A stretch of 64,000 nucleotides of DNA from Clonostachys chloroleuca (taxonomy: Eukaryota; Ascomycota; Sordariomycetes; Hypocreales; Bionectriaceae). This document shows positions 48,007-58,927 of the stretch, in pieces. Location of the stretch: assembly GCA_037952775.1 (NCBI GenBank), contig JBANAY010000003.1, forward strand, positions 22,072,001-22,136,000, written 5' to 3'. Under the pieces are notes generated by a model, which worked only from the letters and a program-made list of their open reading frames with translations, did not search any database and was not told the DNA's origin. Each line of letters opens with the position of its first letter. Position 1 is the first letter of the stretch. Position numbers and translations under genes: made by a program.

Positions 48007-49037
48007 ATGGCCAATTTCCTCCTATTCGTGCTGGGCCTGCTCGCTGCCGCCCAAGCCGCCAGCTCCGACAAGCGCGGCCTCTGCTTCGTCCCCGAACCAA
48101 ACCACCCCGAAGACAACAAGATCTGGGTGCGGGCCGGCACGTCCCTCAGCTGGTACTACAACTACGACTCGCGCCCCTCGCCCGCCTACTCGAACCTCTC
48201 CCAGGAACAGTTCGAATTCGTCCCCATGATGTGGGGCGTCGACGCCAACAACCTCAACGACACGAGATTCCTCGACGAGGTCCGCGCCCTCATCGACGGC
48301 GGCACCAACATCACCCACGTCCTCGGCTTCAACGAGCCCGACGGCACGGCCGGCTCAGGCGGCAGCAATATCGTCCCCGAGGACGCCGCCAAGGCCTGGG
48401 TCGCCAACTTTGAGCCCCTCGCCGAGCTGGGAGTCAAGCTCGGCCTCCCCGCGTGCACCGGCGGCTGGGACGGCCTCCCCTGGCTCAAGCAGTTCCTCGG
48501 GAACTGCTCCCAGCTCGTTAGCACCGGCGGCGCGACGAAGAACTGCACGTGGGACTTCCTCCCCGTGCATTGGTACGACAACTTCGAGGGGCTGTCGTCG
48601 CACATTGCCGAGCGCAGAGCTGCGTAAGTCACCAAACCGAAATATAATAAGTCTATTTTAAAACATCAATTGGCTAATATTGGTATAGTTGGCCCGATGC
48701 CGAGATCTGGATTACCGAGTACGCATACGCGAATAAAGACCTCGCCGCCACCCAGTCCTTCTACAACAAGTCGATCGCTTTCTTCGACTCCGAGGACTAC
48801 ATCGGCCGGTACACCTACTTCGGCGCCTTCCGCTCCGACAAGTCCAACGTGGGCCCCAACGCCGTGTTCCTCAACAAGGCCGGCGAGCTGACCGACATTG
48901 GCTCGTGGTATCTCGGGTCGAGCGCTACTGGCCTTGATCCGCAGAGCGGTGAGTCTGCTGCGACGTCTTGGTCTAGGCATCGTGGGTTGGCACCGGTTGC
49001 TGCTGGCTGCTTTGCTGTTTTGATGTTGGCTTTGTGA
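48007..49037 (+). CDS. GH128 (Asl1-like) beta-1,3-glucanase, probably GPI-anchored
   Basis: Exons 48,007-48,623 and 48,689-49,037 (65-bp intron, GTAAGT donor) give 321 residues. Residues 1-17 (MANFLLFVLGLLAAAQA) are a signal peptide; this decides the start, since the frame is open further upstream without an ATG. The catalytic domain runs from about residue 24 (GLCFVPEP) to 290. It carries the two glutamates expected of the family: Glu110 in GFNEPD and Glu216 in WITEYAY, with MMWG and HWYD near the active site. Five or so NxT/S glycosylation sites are visible. The C-terminus is Ser/Ala-rich (SGESAATSW) followed by a hydrophobic tail (VAAGCFAVLMLAL), as for GPI attachment at the cell surface. 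Family members cut or modify beta-1,3-glucan of the fungal wall. No defect seen. Confidence 0.92.
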
Positions 49038-49547
49038 TGACTGTTCGCGACCTGGCTTCATTAAATATGTTTGATGATATATCTACGGGATCTAGTGGGA
49101 TTTAGGCGTGGAGTTCAGGATAAAGTAACTGGTTAATCTTAGGGACTGAGGAGATGAAACTTGTGATGCTATCTATGTTTGCAGATGTAGATCTTGGCAA
49201 TAGTACGAGTTCAATCATATTAATTCAGGCCACCAAGACTCGATGAAGCACTTAGCGATTATTGCGGGTTGTCAGTCTCACGCGGTTCCATCTTGGTTTT
49301 GTAATAACTTTTGATTTCTTCCACTATGCCGTTCTCACCAACTTGATGGACTTATCCAACCTCATCAAGAACCTAAGACTACAGTGGTATCGTATATTCG
49401 CATCTCTGAGACGCCAGATCTGATTTTACTAACCAGACCATGTTGTTTTCTGTTTCTAATATCATGAGCAAAAAATACGGCCGTGAAAATCATTAATAAA
49501 CTTCAACAAAAAATCCTCTTGGATATATCCAAAAACATGCCGCCAAA
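49038..49547. other. Convergent intergenic region
   Basis: About 0.5 kb between the stop codons of the plus-strand GH128 gene and the minus-strand ATPase gene; it should hold both 3' UTRs. Nothing else is seen. Confidence 0.55.
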
Positions 49548-52500
49548 TTAAACTTCCTCTTTCTGCTGTTGCTGGGCAATAGCCTGCGCACCGCCCACAA
49601 TACCGCCAGTGCTGACGTGGTTGGTGCTTGTTCTTCCCACCTTAGTGCTTGCACGTCCGAATGACTCTCCAGTGTCCCTGCGGGAGAATGAGGCCCACGT
49701 CTTGAAGCTGGACATGGACATGGTCTTGCGGAACTTGGTACCCGTCTCGTCGTCGGCGTTGCTGCCCTGGCCCCAGTGACCACGGTTGACAGGGAGGTCC
49801 TCCAGGATATGGAACTGGCGCTTGACGAACTTCCAGGCCTCAATACCGGCGACGAAGACAAGAGTGAAACCAACAGCAAGAGCCCACTCCCAAGTGATGC
49901 CCTTGTGCTTGAAGAAGTCGGTGTTGAGGTAGGGGATGTAGACGACAGGGAAGACGGAGAGGCCACCGACAATGACGGACCAGAACAGGAAGCGGTTCTC
50001 GTAGATGTCCTTGAAGAAGGGGAAGGTGCTATCATCATCGGGGTGGAGGCGGAACATTGATCGTCGGAGAGACTTGAACTCCCAGGCAGAGATGAGAATC
50101 AACCAGGTAAGCTCGGCAAAAGTGGCAGCACGGGCACGGAAGACAGCGTCACAAGAGTCGTTGTACTTTTGGTTGCAGCCAGTACCCAGGTTGCCACCAT
50201 TGGCACCGTAAATGATGATGCAGAATGTAATCATGGTGCAAGCACCCATGATGACACCATAAACGATCATGTCAACGATGATTTGGTTAGTGAAGACACC
50301 ACGCTTCTTGTCTTGAGGGGGCTTGCGCATGACATCACGGGCGGCCTGCTCACGACCAAGACCAAAGGCAGGGAAGGAAGATGTAGCCATGTTAATCCAA
50401 ATGATCTGGAGAGGAGAGACGGGGAACACAGAGAAGCCATCGCTGTCGGTGAAGCCAAGGCCAGCAACCAGCAGAATAACCTCACCGACGTTAGAGGTCA
50501 GCAGATGCAAGACGAATTTCTGGATGTTGTCGAACATGCGGCGACCCTCACGAATAGCAGCAACAATCGAGTTAAACTTGTCATCAGTGAGCACAATCTT
50601 GGCCGCGGATTTGGCGACATCGGAACCGGAACCCATAGCAATACCCACATCAGCACGAGACAGAGAGGGAGCATCGTTGACACCATCACCAGTCATAGCC
50701 ATGAAAGCACCGCGACGACGGAGAGCCTCGATCATGCGGGTCTTGGTGTCGGGAGCGCATCGAGCAATGACAAGGGGAAGTTCTTCAAGGGCATCAATCT
50801 CATCATCAGACATCTTGTCAAACTCGGTAGCCTTTTGGACAATGGACTCAGCAACCTGGGCAGGGAGAACACCAAGGTTCTTAGGAATGATACCGACTTC
50901 CTTGGCAATGGCCTTGGCAGTCTCTGGGTGATCACCAGTAAGCATGTGAACTTTGATACCAGCGTTGGAACACTCAGCAATAGAGGGCTTCGTCTCTCGG
51001 CGTGGGGGATCGTAAATTCCAGCAAGGCCAAGAAGAATGAGGCCCTTCTCAACATCGCCACGGATCTTCTCCTCCTCGGAGGCAGAAGATGTGGGCTTGG
51101 CCTCATATCGGCCGTCCCAAGGGCGGTAGGCAATGGCAAGAACACGCTGTCCCTGTGAAGCAAGAGCATTCATTTGTCTGAGGACAGTCTCCTTGAGCTC
51201 GTCAGTCACAGGCTGTTGAGCCTCGCCGGTGCCCATGTAGTCGCAAAGGTCAAGTACACGCTCAACAGCACCCTTTGTGAAGACCATGCTGTTGTTCTGT
51301 TCAATGATGGAACCGCTCTCTCCCTCGGGGGCATTGTAGATGACGGACATGCGCTTGATGCCGCTGTCGAAGGGAAACTCGGCAACCTGAGACCAGCCCT
51401 TGCCCTCGAGGGTCTTCTTGCCAGATTTGAAACGGTGGGTGAAGACCTGGAGCGCGATTTCAGTAGGCTCACCAGTGGTTTGCCACCTCTCTTCTTCCTC
51501 GTCGAATCTGACGGTAGCCAGGTTGCACAAGGCAGACGATAAAAGGAACGCACGGAGAGCATCAGTCATCTCGACAGCCATCTCAGGTTCAGGCTCGGGC
51601 TTCCTTGAGGGGTTGAGCTTCTCATCAGGAACATCGAACTTCAGGACAGCGGCACTACGCTCTTGGTCATAGTCGCGCTTCTCCTCTTCCTTGGGGGCAA
51701 CAGGTTCGTTCTTAGCCTGAGAGTACGTGACACGTCCCTTGGTGGGGTCGTTGGGGCTCTGAGAGTCATGAACAGTGTATAGATGGTTGCCGGGAATCCA
51801 CGTCTGGCGGACAATCATAGCGCCTTCGGTGAGAGTGCCTGTCTTATCAGAGCAAATGTTGGTAACACCACCGAGAGCCTCAAGAGCAGACAAGTCACGG
51901 ACAACGACGTTGGCCTTGCGCATAACGGTAACAGCAACGACCATGGTAATGGTCAAGACGGCAACAAGCGATTCAGGAATGATGGCGATACCCAGAGAAG
52001 TCGCATAGATGATGACTTCGTTGCGCATGTTGAACTTATTGACACCAAACACGACAATGGCGAGCAGACAGGCGCAGCCAAATAGGACATAGGCAAGGGC
52101 TGCAAGCTTACGCTGGAGAGGAGTGCCCTCAGTAAGACCAAGGAACTTGCCAACAGCATCGTAAATACGCTTGGACAAACCAATGACGGGCTGGCGCTTA
52201 CCATACTTCTTATAGTTCATAGAGCGGCCAGCCTTGCGGGTCTTCTTGGAGGTTGAAGCAGCGATCTTGCCGACCTCTGTGGACATGCCGGTGAAAGTAA
52301 CAATACCACGGCCACGGCCCTTTCGGACAACGGTAGTGGCATATGCCATGTTGACTCGATCACCAATGCCGACCTCCCCTTCCTCGGTAGCAAGGTTTTC
52401 TGAGCCAGGGACGAGAATGTTGTTGTCTGTTACCTTCTCGACGGGGATCGACTCGCCGGTCAATTGACCTTCCTCGCAGGCAAGGTTCATAGCTTCGAAC

Positions 52501-53200
52501 ATGCGCATATCTGCGGGGACGGTGTCACCCATCTTCAGCAGAACGATATCTCCGGGGACGACTTCGGGGCTATAAATGGAATATGGATCAGTCATAATTT
52601 CGTCGACAACAGTAGGCAAATGAGCAGTTTTAGATGTCAATTGCCTCGATCGGTAACACTTACTTGGAAATAACTTGAGTCTTGCCATCGCGCAAGACCA
52701 TAGCACTGGGAGAGGAGAGGGCGCGGAGAGCATCCATGCGCTTCTCAGCGCGGTACTCTTGCCAGAAACCAATAGTCACATTGAGGACGATGACGAAAAC
52801 AAGCACACCACCCTCGATGTAATCCTTGATACCAAAACTAAGACCCATGGCAAAGACAAGAACCTGTGAGACATCTCCATATTAACTCAACCGTCCTTTT
52901 CGGCGTACATGTGCCGGGAGGCGCAGTCGGATGACAGCGCCGGCCCGGACGTAAGTTGGAGTGGCGGAAGCTTACCAGAATCATAGCATTGAAGAGCTGC
53001 TTGGCAAAGATCTTATACCAGGGCACGGTGCCCCCTACATCGAGCTCATTGGGAGGGTATTTGGAGTGCAGCTCATTGACCTGAGCTGTCGTCAGACCCT
53101 TGTCGATGTCGGTGTTGAGGGCCTGCGCGGTCTCCTCGACAGTGAGCAAGAAGGGATGCTTGGGGTACTCAGCCGTTATCACCGTCTGAGACTTCGGCAT
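49548..53200 (-). CDS. ENA-type (P-type IID) Na+/K+-exporting ATPase
   Basis: Exons 53,200-52,976, 52,863-52,664 and 52,569-49,548 give 1,148 residues, close to the usual 1,050-1,150 for the family. The introns are 112 and 94 bp with GTAAGC and GTAAGT donors; phases agree. The start is the ATG giving MPKSQTVITAEYPKHPF; upstream sequence has no ATG in frame. Order of features: N-terminal cation-ATPase domain, two membrane helices, actuator domain with QLTGES, helices with IPESLVAVLTITM, the phosphorylation motif CSDKTGTLTEG (Asp about 383), a nucleotide-binding domain with KGAVERVLDLC, the hinge TGDGVNDAPSL, and six C-terminal helices. ENA pumps expel Na+ and K+ at high pH or salt across the plasma membrane. 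Subtype rests on the sequence around the DKTGT motif and overall layout. A Ca2+ pump was considered less likely. PacC-type motifs crowd the upstream region. Confidence 0.93.
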
Positions 53201-56200
53201 GGTGGCGGTAGGAGGGGGTTCGCTGCTCAATTGAAATGGAGGGAGAAGCGATGGCAATGCTGATGATTGAGTGCTTCATAGACGAATATATACGGGCCTG
53301 GAGGAGGTCCGGGAGGAGAACCGGGCAATGCGGTTCTTCCTGAAACGATTGTACAGGCAAGACTTCGAGGACCAAGATGTAAGCTTGGCACCTTGGAAGA
53401 AAGAGAGTGGATTAAACCTTGTTGGAGAAGAGAGAGGATCAAGAAAGAGGCCGGTTGTGGGGGAAAGGGCAGGTATAAGTACTTGGCAGGTGCGCCTGCC
53501 GTCGCCCACGGAGCTTGTCCATGGTGACAATGACGACGCTGGACCGGCTTCGGGCTCGCACATGGGGCCCTTGCCGACGCAGCGCATGGCAGCGATTGAT
53601 CCCTCTATTTGCCTTTGGAATTACACCCAACAGAGCGGACAGAAAACAGTCCGTCTGCGCAGCGGATTTGGCTGTCACAATAGCACCCTGCGCCAAGCCC
53701 TTTAGCCCAGCCCCACTGAGCCACTTGTTAGCGCCAGTGGCAGGGGTCTTCCCACAAGAGTGGCGACCCCTCCACACCTTGTTCTAGCGATCCATCCCCC
53801 AAGCTGCGAGCCTACAGGCCTAGGGCACCCCTAGCAGTTAGTGGGTGCGTGTGGTGAGAACTGCCCAGGTGCGCTGCTGTCCAGTGGCTGTAGCGCTGCG
53901 GCGGGGGCTTGGCAGTGCTGGGAACGCCTGGAGTTCAGAACGTGCCCCCCAGCCGGTCCCATTGCTGCTGGCCTTAGTCGCACTGTCCCCCACCTGACCT
54001 GCCCTGTATCTTGAGACGGCTCAGCGCTCCTCCTCCAGCGCTCCGCAGGGGTTGTATCCAGCCTCCCTCCACTGCAAGCAGCGTCTTTCCACCGGCCTCA
54101 GCAGGCTCCAGGCCCTGCACCACATCGCGGCCAGCCAACATGACATCATCTCCCCTCTCCCCTCTGCCTGTGCTACGTCTGTGGCTTTCTCCATCCCAAT
54201 TGCAACCCTTGAGTATCATTGATGTGCGCAATTGAACTATACGCAGCAGCTGCCTGCTATAGCATGGCACCACATATTCCCCCCACCGTTGACGCGAGTG
54301 TTGACACACGAGGGAAGCTTTCGTAGACTACGGCATGAGTTGGGAGGGTGGATGGCTGGCTATCACTCAATAGTCGCTCTTCCACTCTCCCAAAAGAATG
54401 CATCCAATCGACATCATTCTGCCTGCCGACCTTATCGACCTCACCACCGGGCGATCGCTTGGCTCGTGGAGATCGTACCATGTCTGCATAGCTAGCCCAA
54501 TTAATCTAAGATGGACTACCTGGGGATGCCTTCAACTCTCTGTCATTCCATTGTCCCCCCTGTTTCACATTGTTATCGCCAATCCCGTTTACCTCCACGA
54601 AGTCGAGATGCGCCCGTCATGTGCCCAGTGACTCGGGCTCGCCTCTTCTCCGAGCGCGAGTATGGGGAGGATGCGGCAGACTGCCATGCGTCCTTGTCTC
54701 TTTCCTCATGTCTCACAATGCTACACTACGGCACGGGACACATCAACAAAGGCGGCAGAAAAATTTCGGCCTGGCCCCTGCTGATGACGAAGGCCAGATC
54801 CGGACTTCAACTCCATTGAATTTTTTTTTCTCCATCTCCCTGTTGCCGGTGCACATCCGAATGACCAGAATGGGAGCTGGCTTGACACTTCTTGGCCGGC
54901 ACAGCTTCATCTCCCCTGGCATGCTATCCATGCATTCTGCCTTGGCGATGGCTCGGGAACTCCTGTGCGTGCTACAACGTCTTTTAGGGGCCTGGGTTTT
55001 TGTCTTGGACATTGGCCAGTGCCTGGGGCCTGAACCTGGACCTGATCACTGCTCCTGTCTCTGGCTCTTGTCTCTGCTCCCACGCGCTCCAGCTCTCCAC
55101 TGAGGCTCAACCAGCCAGTACGGGGCGCACTGTGCCCTGGTGAGGATTTAGTGGTGGTGGGAAATACGACGCCAAGGCTTGTCAGTGTCTTGGCGATGGG
55201 TTCTCTCTAAGCTTCAGAAACGCATTGATGACGACCCAAACAAAAACTCTGCACGCGCGCAAGCCCTCAGCAAATGAGCGGCCCATCCAGCGCTGTCACC
55301 CATTCCAACTCTCTCCTGCTTCCGTTTTCCCCCGTCGCGGCCGCTCACCGGCAGGGAAGAATTCGTCTGCATGCGCGTGTCTCAGAATGACTCCTCTTGT
55401 TGTTTCTTTTTTTTCTGCGTCCTTTCCCCTCCTGTCCTGGTGCAGCGCGAAGTGAGGGGAAGCCTGGAGGGAAAATCGAAGGCATCATTTTTTAAGGTTA
55501 AACCGCCTAAGCTTAAACGCAGAGTCGCCCAATCATGGCCCTACATCATATCGCTACCACCTTCATGCTTGCCTCCGGGGGTTGCAAAAGCCGCTACTCG
55601 CGACTAGACCGGGCCCATTAGTCATAGTAATAATGGTGCATCAGTGCAACCTTGGGCTTTCCATGGGGGCCCGGCGCTGCCAATCGCCGGCCTGCGATCC
55701 TATCTTGGGTGTCCGCGCTGCATATGCACTGCGATAGAATAGGGAAAACAGCGGAGGATGCAGCAAAAATTGCTGCCCACGCGCCTATCTTTTGTCCCTT
55801 TCGTCTCGCCTCCTCTGATCTTCGACGCGAGCCGTGAGCCATGAGGTCAGAAGGGTGGCAGACACCGAGAAACACCCGGCTGGGGAGCCCCCAATCACGC
55901 CAGACTGCCTATGTTACGCATACGTGCTACTGATACTAAACACGACGTAACAGCTTAGATCCTGCCGATATAGCGGATCGGCTTACGTACACCCGGTTAG
56001 TATTTCGGCTTCTTCCAATACAAGGCCTAGGTGCCAGAGATAAGTCCACCAGCCTGCGCCAATAGCAGCCCAACCTTTGCCGGCATGCAAACGAAAACGA
56101 AAGAAGCCCATTGTCCCCGTCTCCATGACAGAAAACAGGACACTACGGCCCCCCACCTTTCTTGTCTCCTGTAACCAATGGACGGTTTGAAACCCCTGCT

Positions 56201-58927
56201 AGTTTCTCTCCTGTGTTCTTGGCCGTCCCCCGGTTAAGTCCGTGCACGCGCTATCACGTGCCCGGCCTCTGGTCAGCTGACCAGTCACGCACCTCCCTGG
56301 ACGGACTCATCGCCGTGGCGCAGCTTGCGAGAGCTCCGGGGGCGGCAGGCAATGTCAGTCTTACATTCCAGGTGGACCGGGACATAGATACGGCCTTCGC
56401 GCTTGCTCCAGTGCTCGCGATCGGAAAACGCCACGCGGCGCCGACCGGACCTGGTCGTCGTCTTTTTGGGGGCAAACGGACCCGGTCGGGCTGACTCTAG
56501 CTTTTGTGATATGATATATCCAGGTTTGGGTCTTGGCGGTGAGCAGGCATCTAGGTGTTGATTCGAGCCAGATAAGTGAATCCCATCGTGGACCATGACC
56601 CAGCCGAGGTAGGTGACGACGTCAAGATAAGTCGGGATCCGACTGCGGCACGCCATGGACGCAGGTCTTTCTTTCTCCTCGTGTTGGGCACCACGACTAT
56701 ACGGTGAGTGTATTATCAATTGACTTCTAGCTTGTTATGATAGGTACAATGTGGCTGGCTCGGACTTCAGTCGCTTCTTACCTACACCAAGCTCCCGATA
56801 TGGTTGCCAAGGCGCACCATATTGTGTGATATCTAATAGCAGACCCACGTCAACAATCTAGATCTAAACCTTCAACTAATCTCCCACCATGATTCTACGT
56901 CTACTAGATTAGAATGTTTTGTTTGAATCCCAGGATAGCTGTCTTTGCGAGACCCATTTCTAGAGTAGACCGGATGGTTGATGTAGGGTAGGCTCGAATG
57001 GCCTACCTCAAACGAACGACAACTGTCGAGTCAAACTCCGCCACCCCATGTGCCTCTAGCTTAGCCTTCTTAGCTCCTTTAGCGCTGAGAAACCCTTCGA
57101 ACCAGATTAGGTTTGTTCTAGAAAACCAACTTGTTCCACTAAGGTAGGTAGTATTCCGTCTCCCCCCAACCCAACCGCAAGCCACAAAGTAAGAGTAACG
57201 AGTAACGCCGATGACATTCCATGCCTGCATCTGCACCAACTCCGCCTCGGATCCCGTGCCGGGCAGTCCGAGGCTGTACACGCAGATGGAAATAGGGGTT
57301 GGTCGCTTATTTGGCGAACGCCGTCCATCTCATCTCGTGTGCGGGCCTCCTCTGCTCAATAGACACCGAACCGGCCGGAGCGCATTCCGTTAATAGGCTG
57401 GATCTGCGGCGGCAGAGCCTCCGCCTCGCCACATCTCGAGCCTCCCTGTACGCATAGTGTGTCTTGGCGATGCTCCGGCGCTGTGTTGAGGTCTTGTGGA
57501 GAACCGGGGGGATCTTTCCCCAGGCGTTTGTGTCATCCAGGCGCAGACTTGGCCTCTCCGTCTTCTCGGTCTCGGCGTGCCCCGCCGGCCTCCTCGAGAG
57601 GTTGGAGGGGTTCTCTCTGCGAACATCGCGCCGTGTGCTTGGCGGAGGGGAGTTCCGAGTCAGACTGGACACTCACGACATCTCATCTTGGTCTTGAGTA
57701 GCTGCCAAGTTAAATAGGGCTGTGGGATTGAGGGAAAAGCAGAGGCTGATATGGATTGACGAGTTTATATCTCGATAAAAATAGCGCTTGTTCGCACTAC
57801 ACCAGCTTTTTTATTCTGTAGACGACAGGGATGCCGTAACTTTTCAAATCGTTGAGTTTGTAGAGTGGCTGAGGAGATAATTGCGTCTCTTCGATCGACA
57901 GCTTTTCCTGGGGCAGACTCTGAACAGTAATGGGAAGCTCATCCCGTGAATTTGTCATGCTGTTTGAATCGATGGTTCGAACTTGTTCAGAAAGCTGCAG
58001 CTTGTACAGGAGCTGATGCTTTTCCAGAAGTCACGGGCTTGGATGGCCACCTCCTTGGAGAAGAACTGTGCACCCTCGAACTTGGTGACGTTGTTGTAGA
58101 ATATCTCGCTTATAGGGCCGTTCTTAGAGTGGGATTGTCTGTGTTTATGCCGTTATCCACGTTGAAATATGAAACTACAACTCCAGGGCAATGGCACTTA
58201 AGCGATCTACAATACACATCAAGTGAGTGACATTGGAACTGAGATACTCAGACATTTAGCTGTTTATTTTCGAGTCTGCGATCGGTATTATCAGACCATT
58301 GAGTGCTAATAATGCATACCTCAGAGATAATATAGTAGATATTGTGCCTTTATTTTATTTTATATGTCCTACTGAATGTCTCTAAGTATTGTAGACAGTA
58401 GCCTGTTCATTACCAACTGTTCCATTAGGCGTCTCATTTCGCCTGTCACCCACTTGACATGTGATGATCAATCAAGTCTTCACGCTGAGCGAACTAACAA
58501 CCGGGACGCTGGGGCAGGGCTGGATGTAAATATATTACCTTGTGCGATGATACGCAGAACTCAATCAATGACTACCACCTAACTACCTGAGATCATATGG
58601 GTAGGTTCAGACATCATACGTGAGACTTGACCTTCCCTTGGGTTCTTGATTTGGCGTTGATAAGGAGATGTCACGCAAGGGTTGGCCATGATCGCTGGGT
58701 GTTTATGCCGTTTGACCCTTGGTCATGTTCCGAAGACTCTCGTCAGAATGGAGTGGAGGGGATGGGGCGTGTACTCAACCCATCCTCCGTCATTGATCAT
58801 TCTTATACTTGCAAAAGAAAGAAAAAAGATGCACCTGTCCAATGCAAATTGCTTGATTATAATTCCTCATTATAGACCGTCAAAGCTAAAGTAGCAGTAT
58901 CGCACACAGAACACTAAGTTACACGTG
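53201..58927. other. Long gene-free region upstream of the ENA ATPase
   Basis: 5.7 kb of normal-composition DNA with no convincing coding sequence on either strand; open frames are short, overlapping and compositionally random. The first 2 kb carry the PacC-type motifs and should be the ATPase promoter and 5' UTR. A small AT-rich patch lies at 58.26-58.40 kb. No tRNA, rRNA or transposon remnant was recognised. Unusual length for fungal intergenic DNA leaves room for non-coding transcripts, but none is visible from sequence alone. Confidence 0.5.
53384..55194. promoter_or_regulatory. Cluster of nine PacC-type GCCAAG/CTTGGC motifs upstream of ENA ATPase
   Basis: GCCAAG or its complement begins at 53,384, 53,482, 53,692, 53,908, 54,458, 54,891, 54,941, 55,171 and 55,189. 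A GCCAGG-type site (CCTGGC) is at 54,915. By equal base frequencies about one GCCAAG/CTTGGC would be expected in this length. GCCARG is the core of the PacC/Rim101 ambient-pH regulator site, and ENA genes are classic alkaline-induced targets. Binding is inferred. Confidence 0.55.

Noticed and set aside
34820..49037. A secondary-metabolite biosynthetic cluster
   Set aside because: No polyketide synthase, peptide synthetase, terpene synthase or P450 is present; the genes are unrelated in function.
50169..51158. A 329-codon plus-strand frame opposite the ATPase
   Set aside because: It lies entirely inside the conserved P-type ATPase exon on the opposite strand and has no domain of its own.
57946..58230. 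A 94-codon plus-strand frame in the long gene-free region
   Set aside because: It lacks a recognisable domain and splice context, and composition does not separate it from the surrounding non-coding frames.
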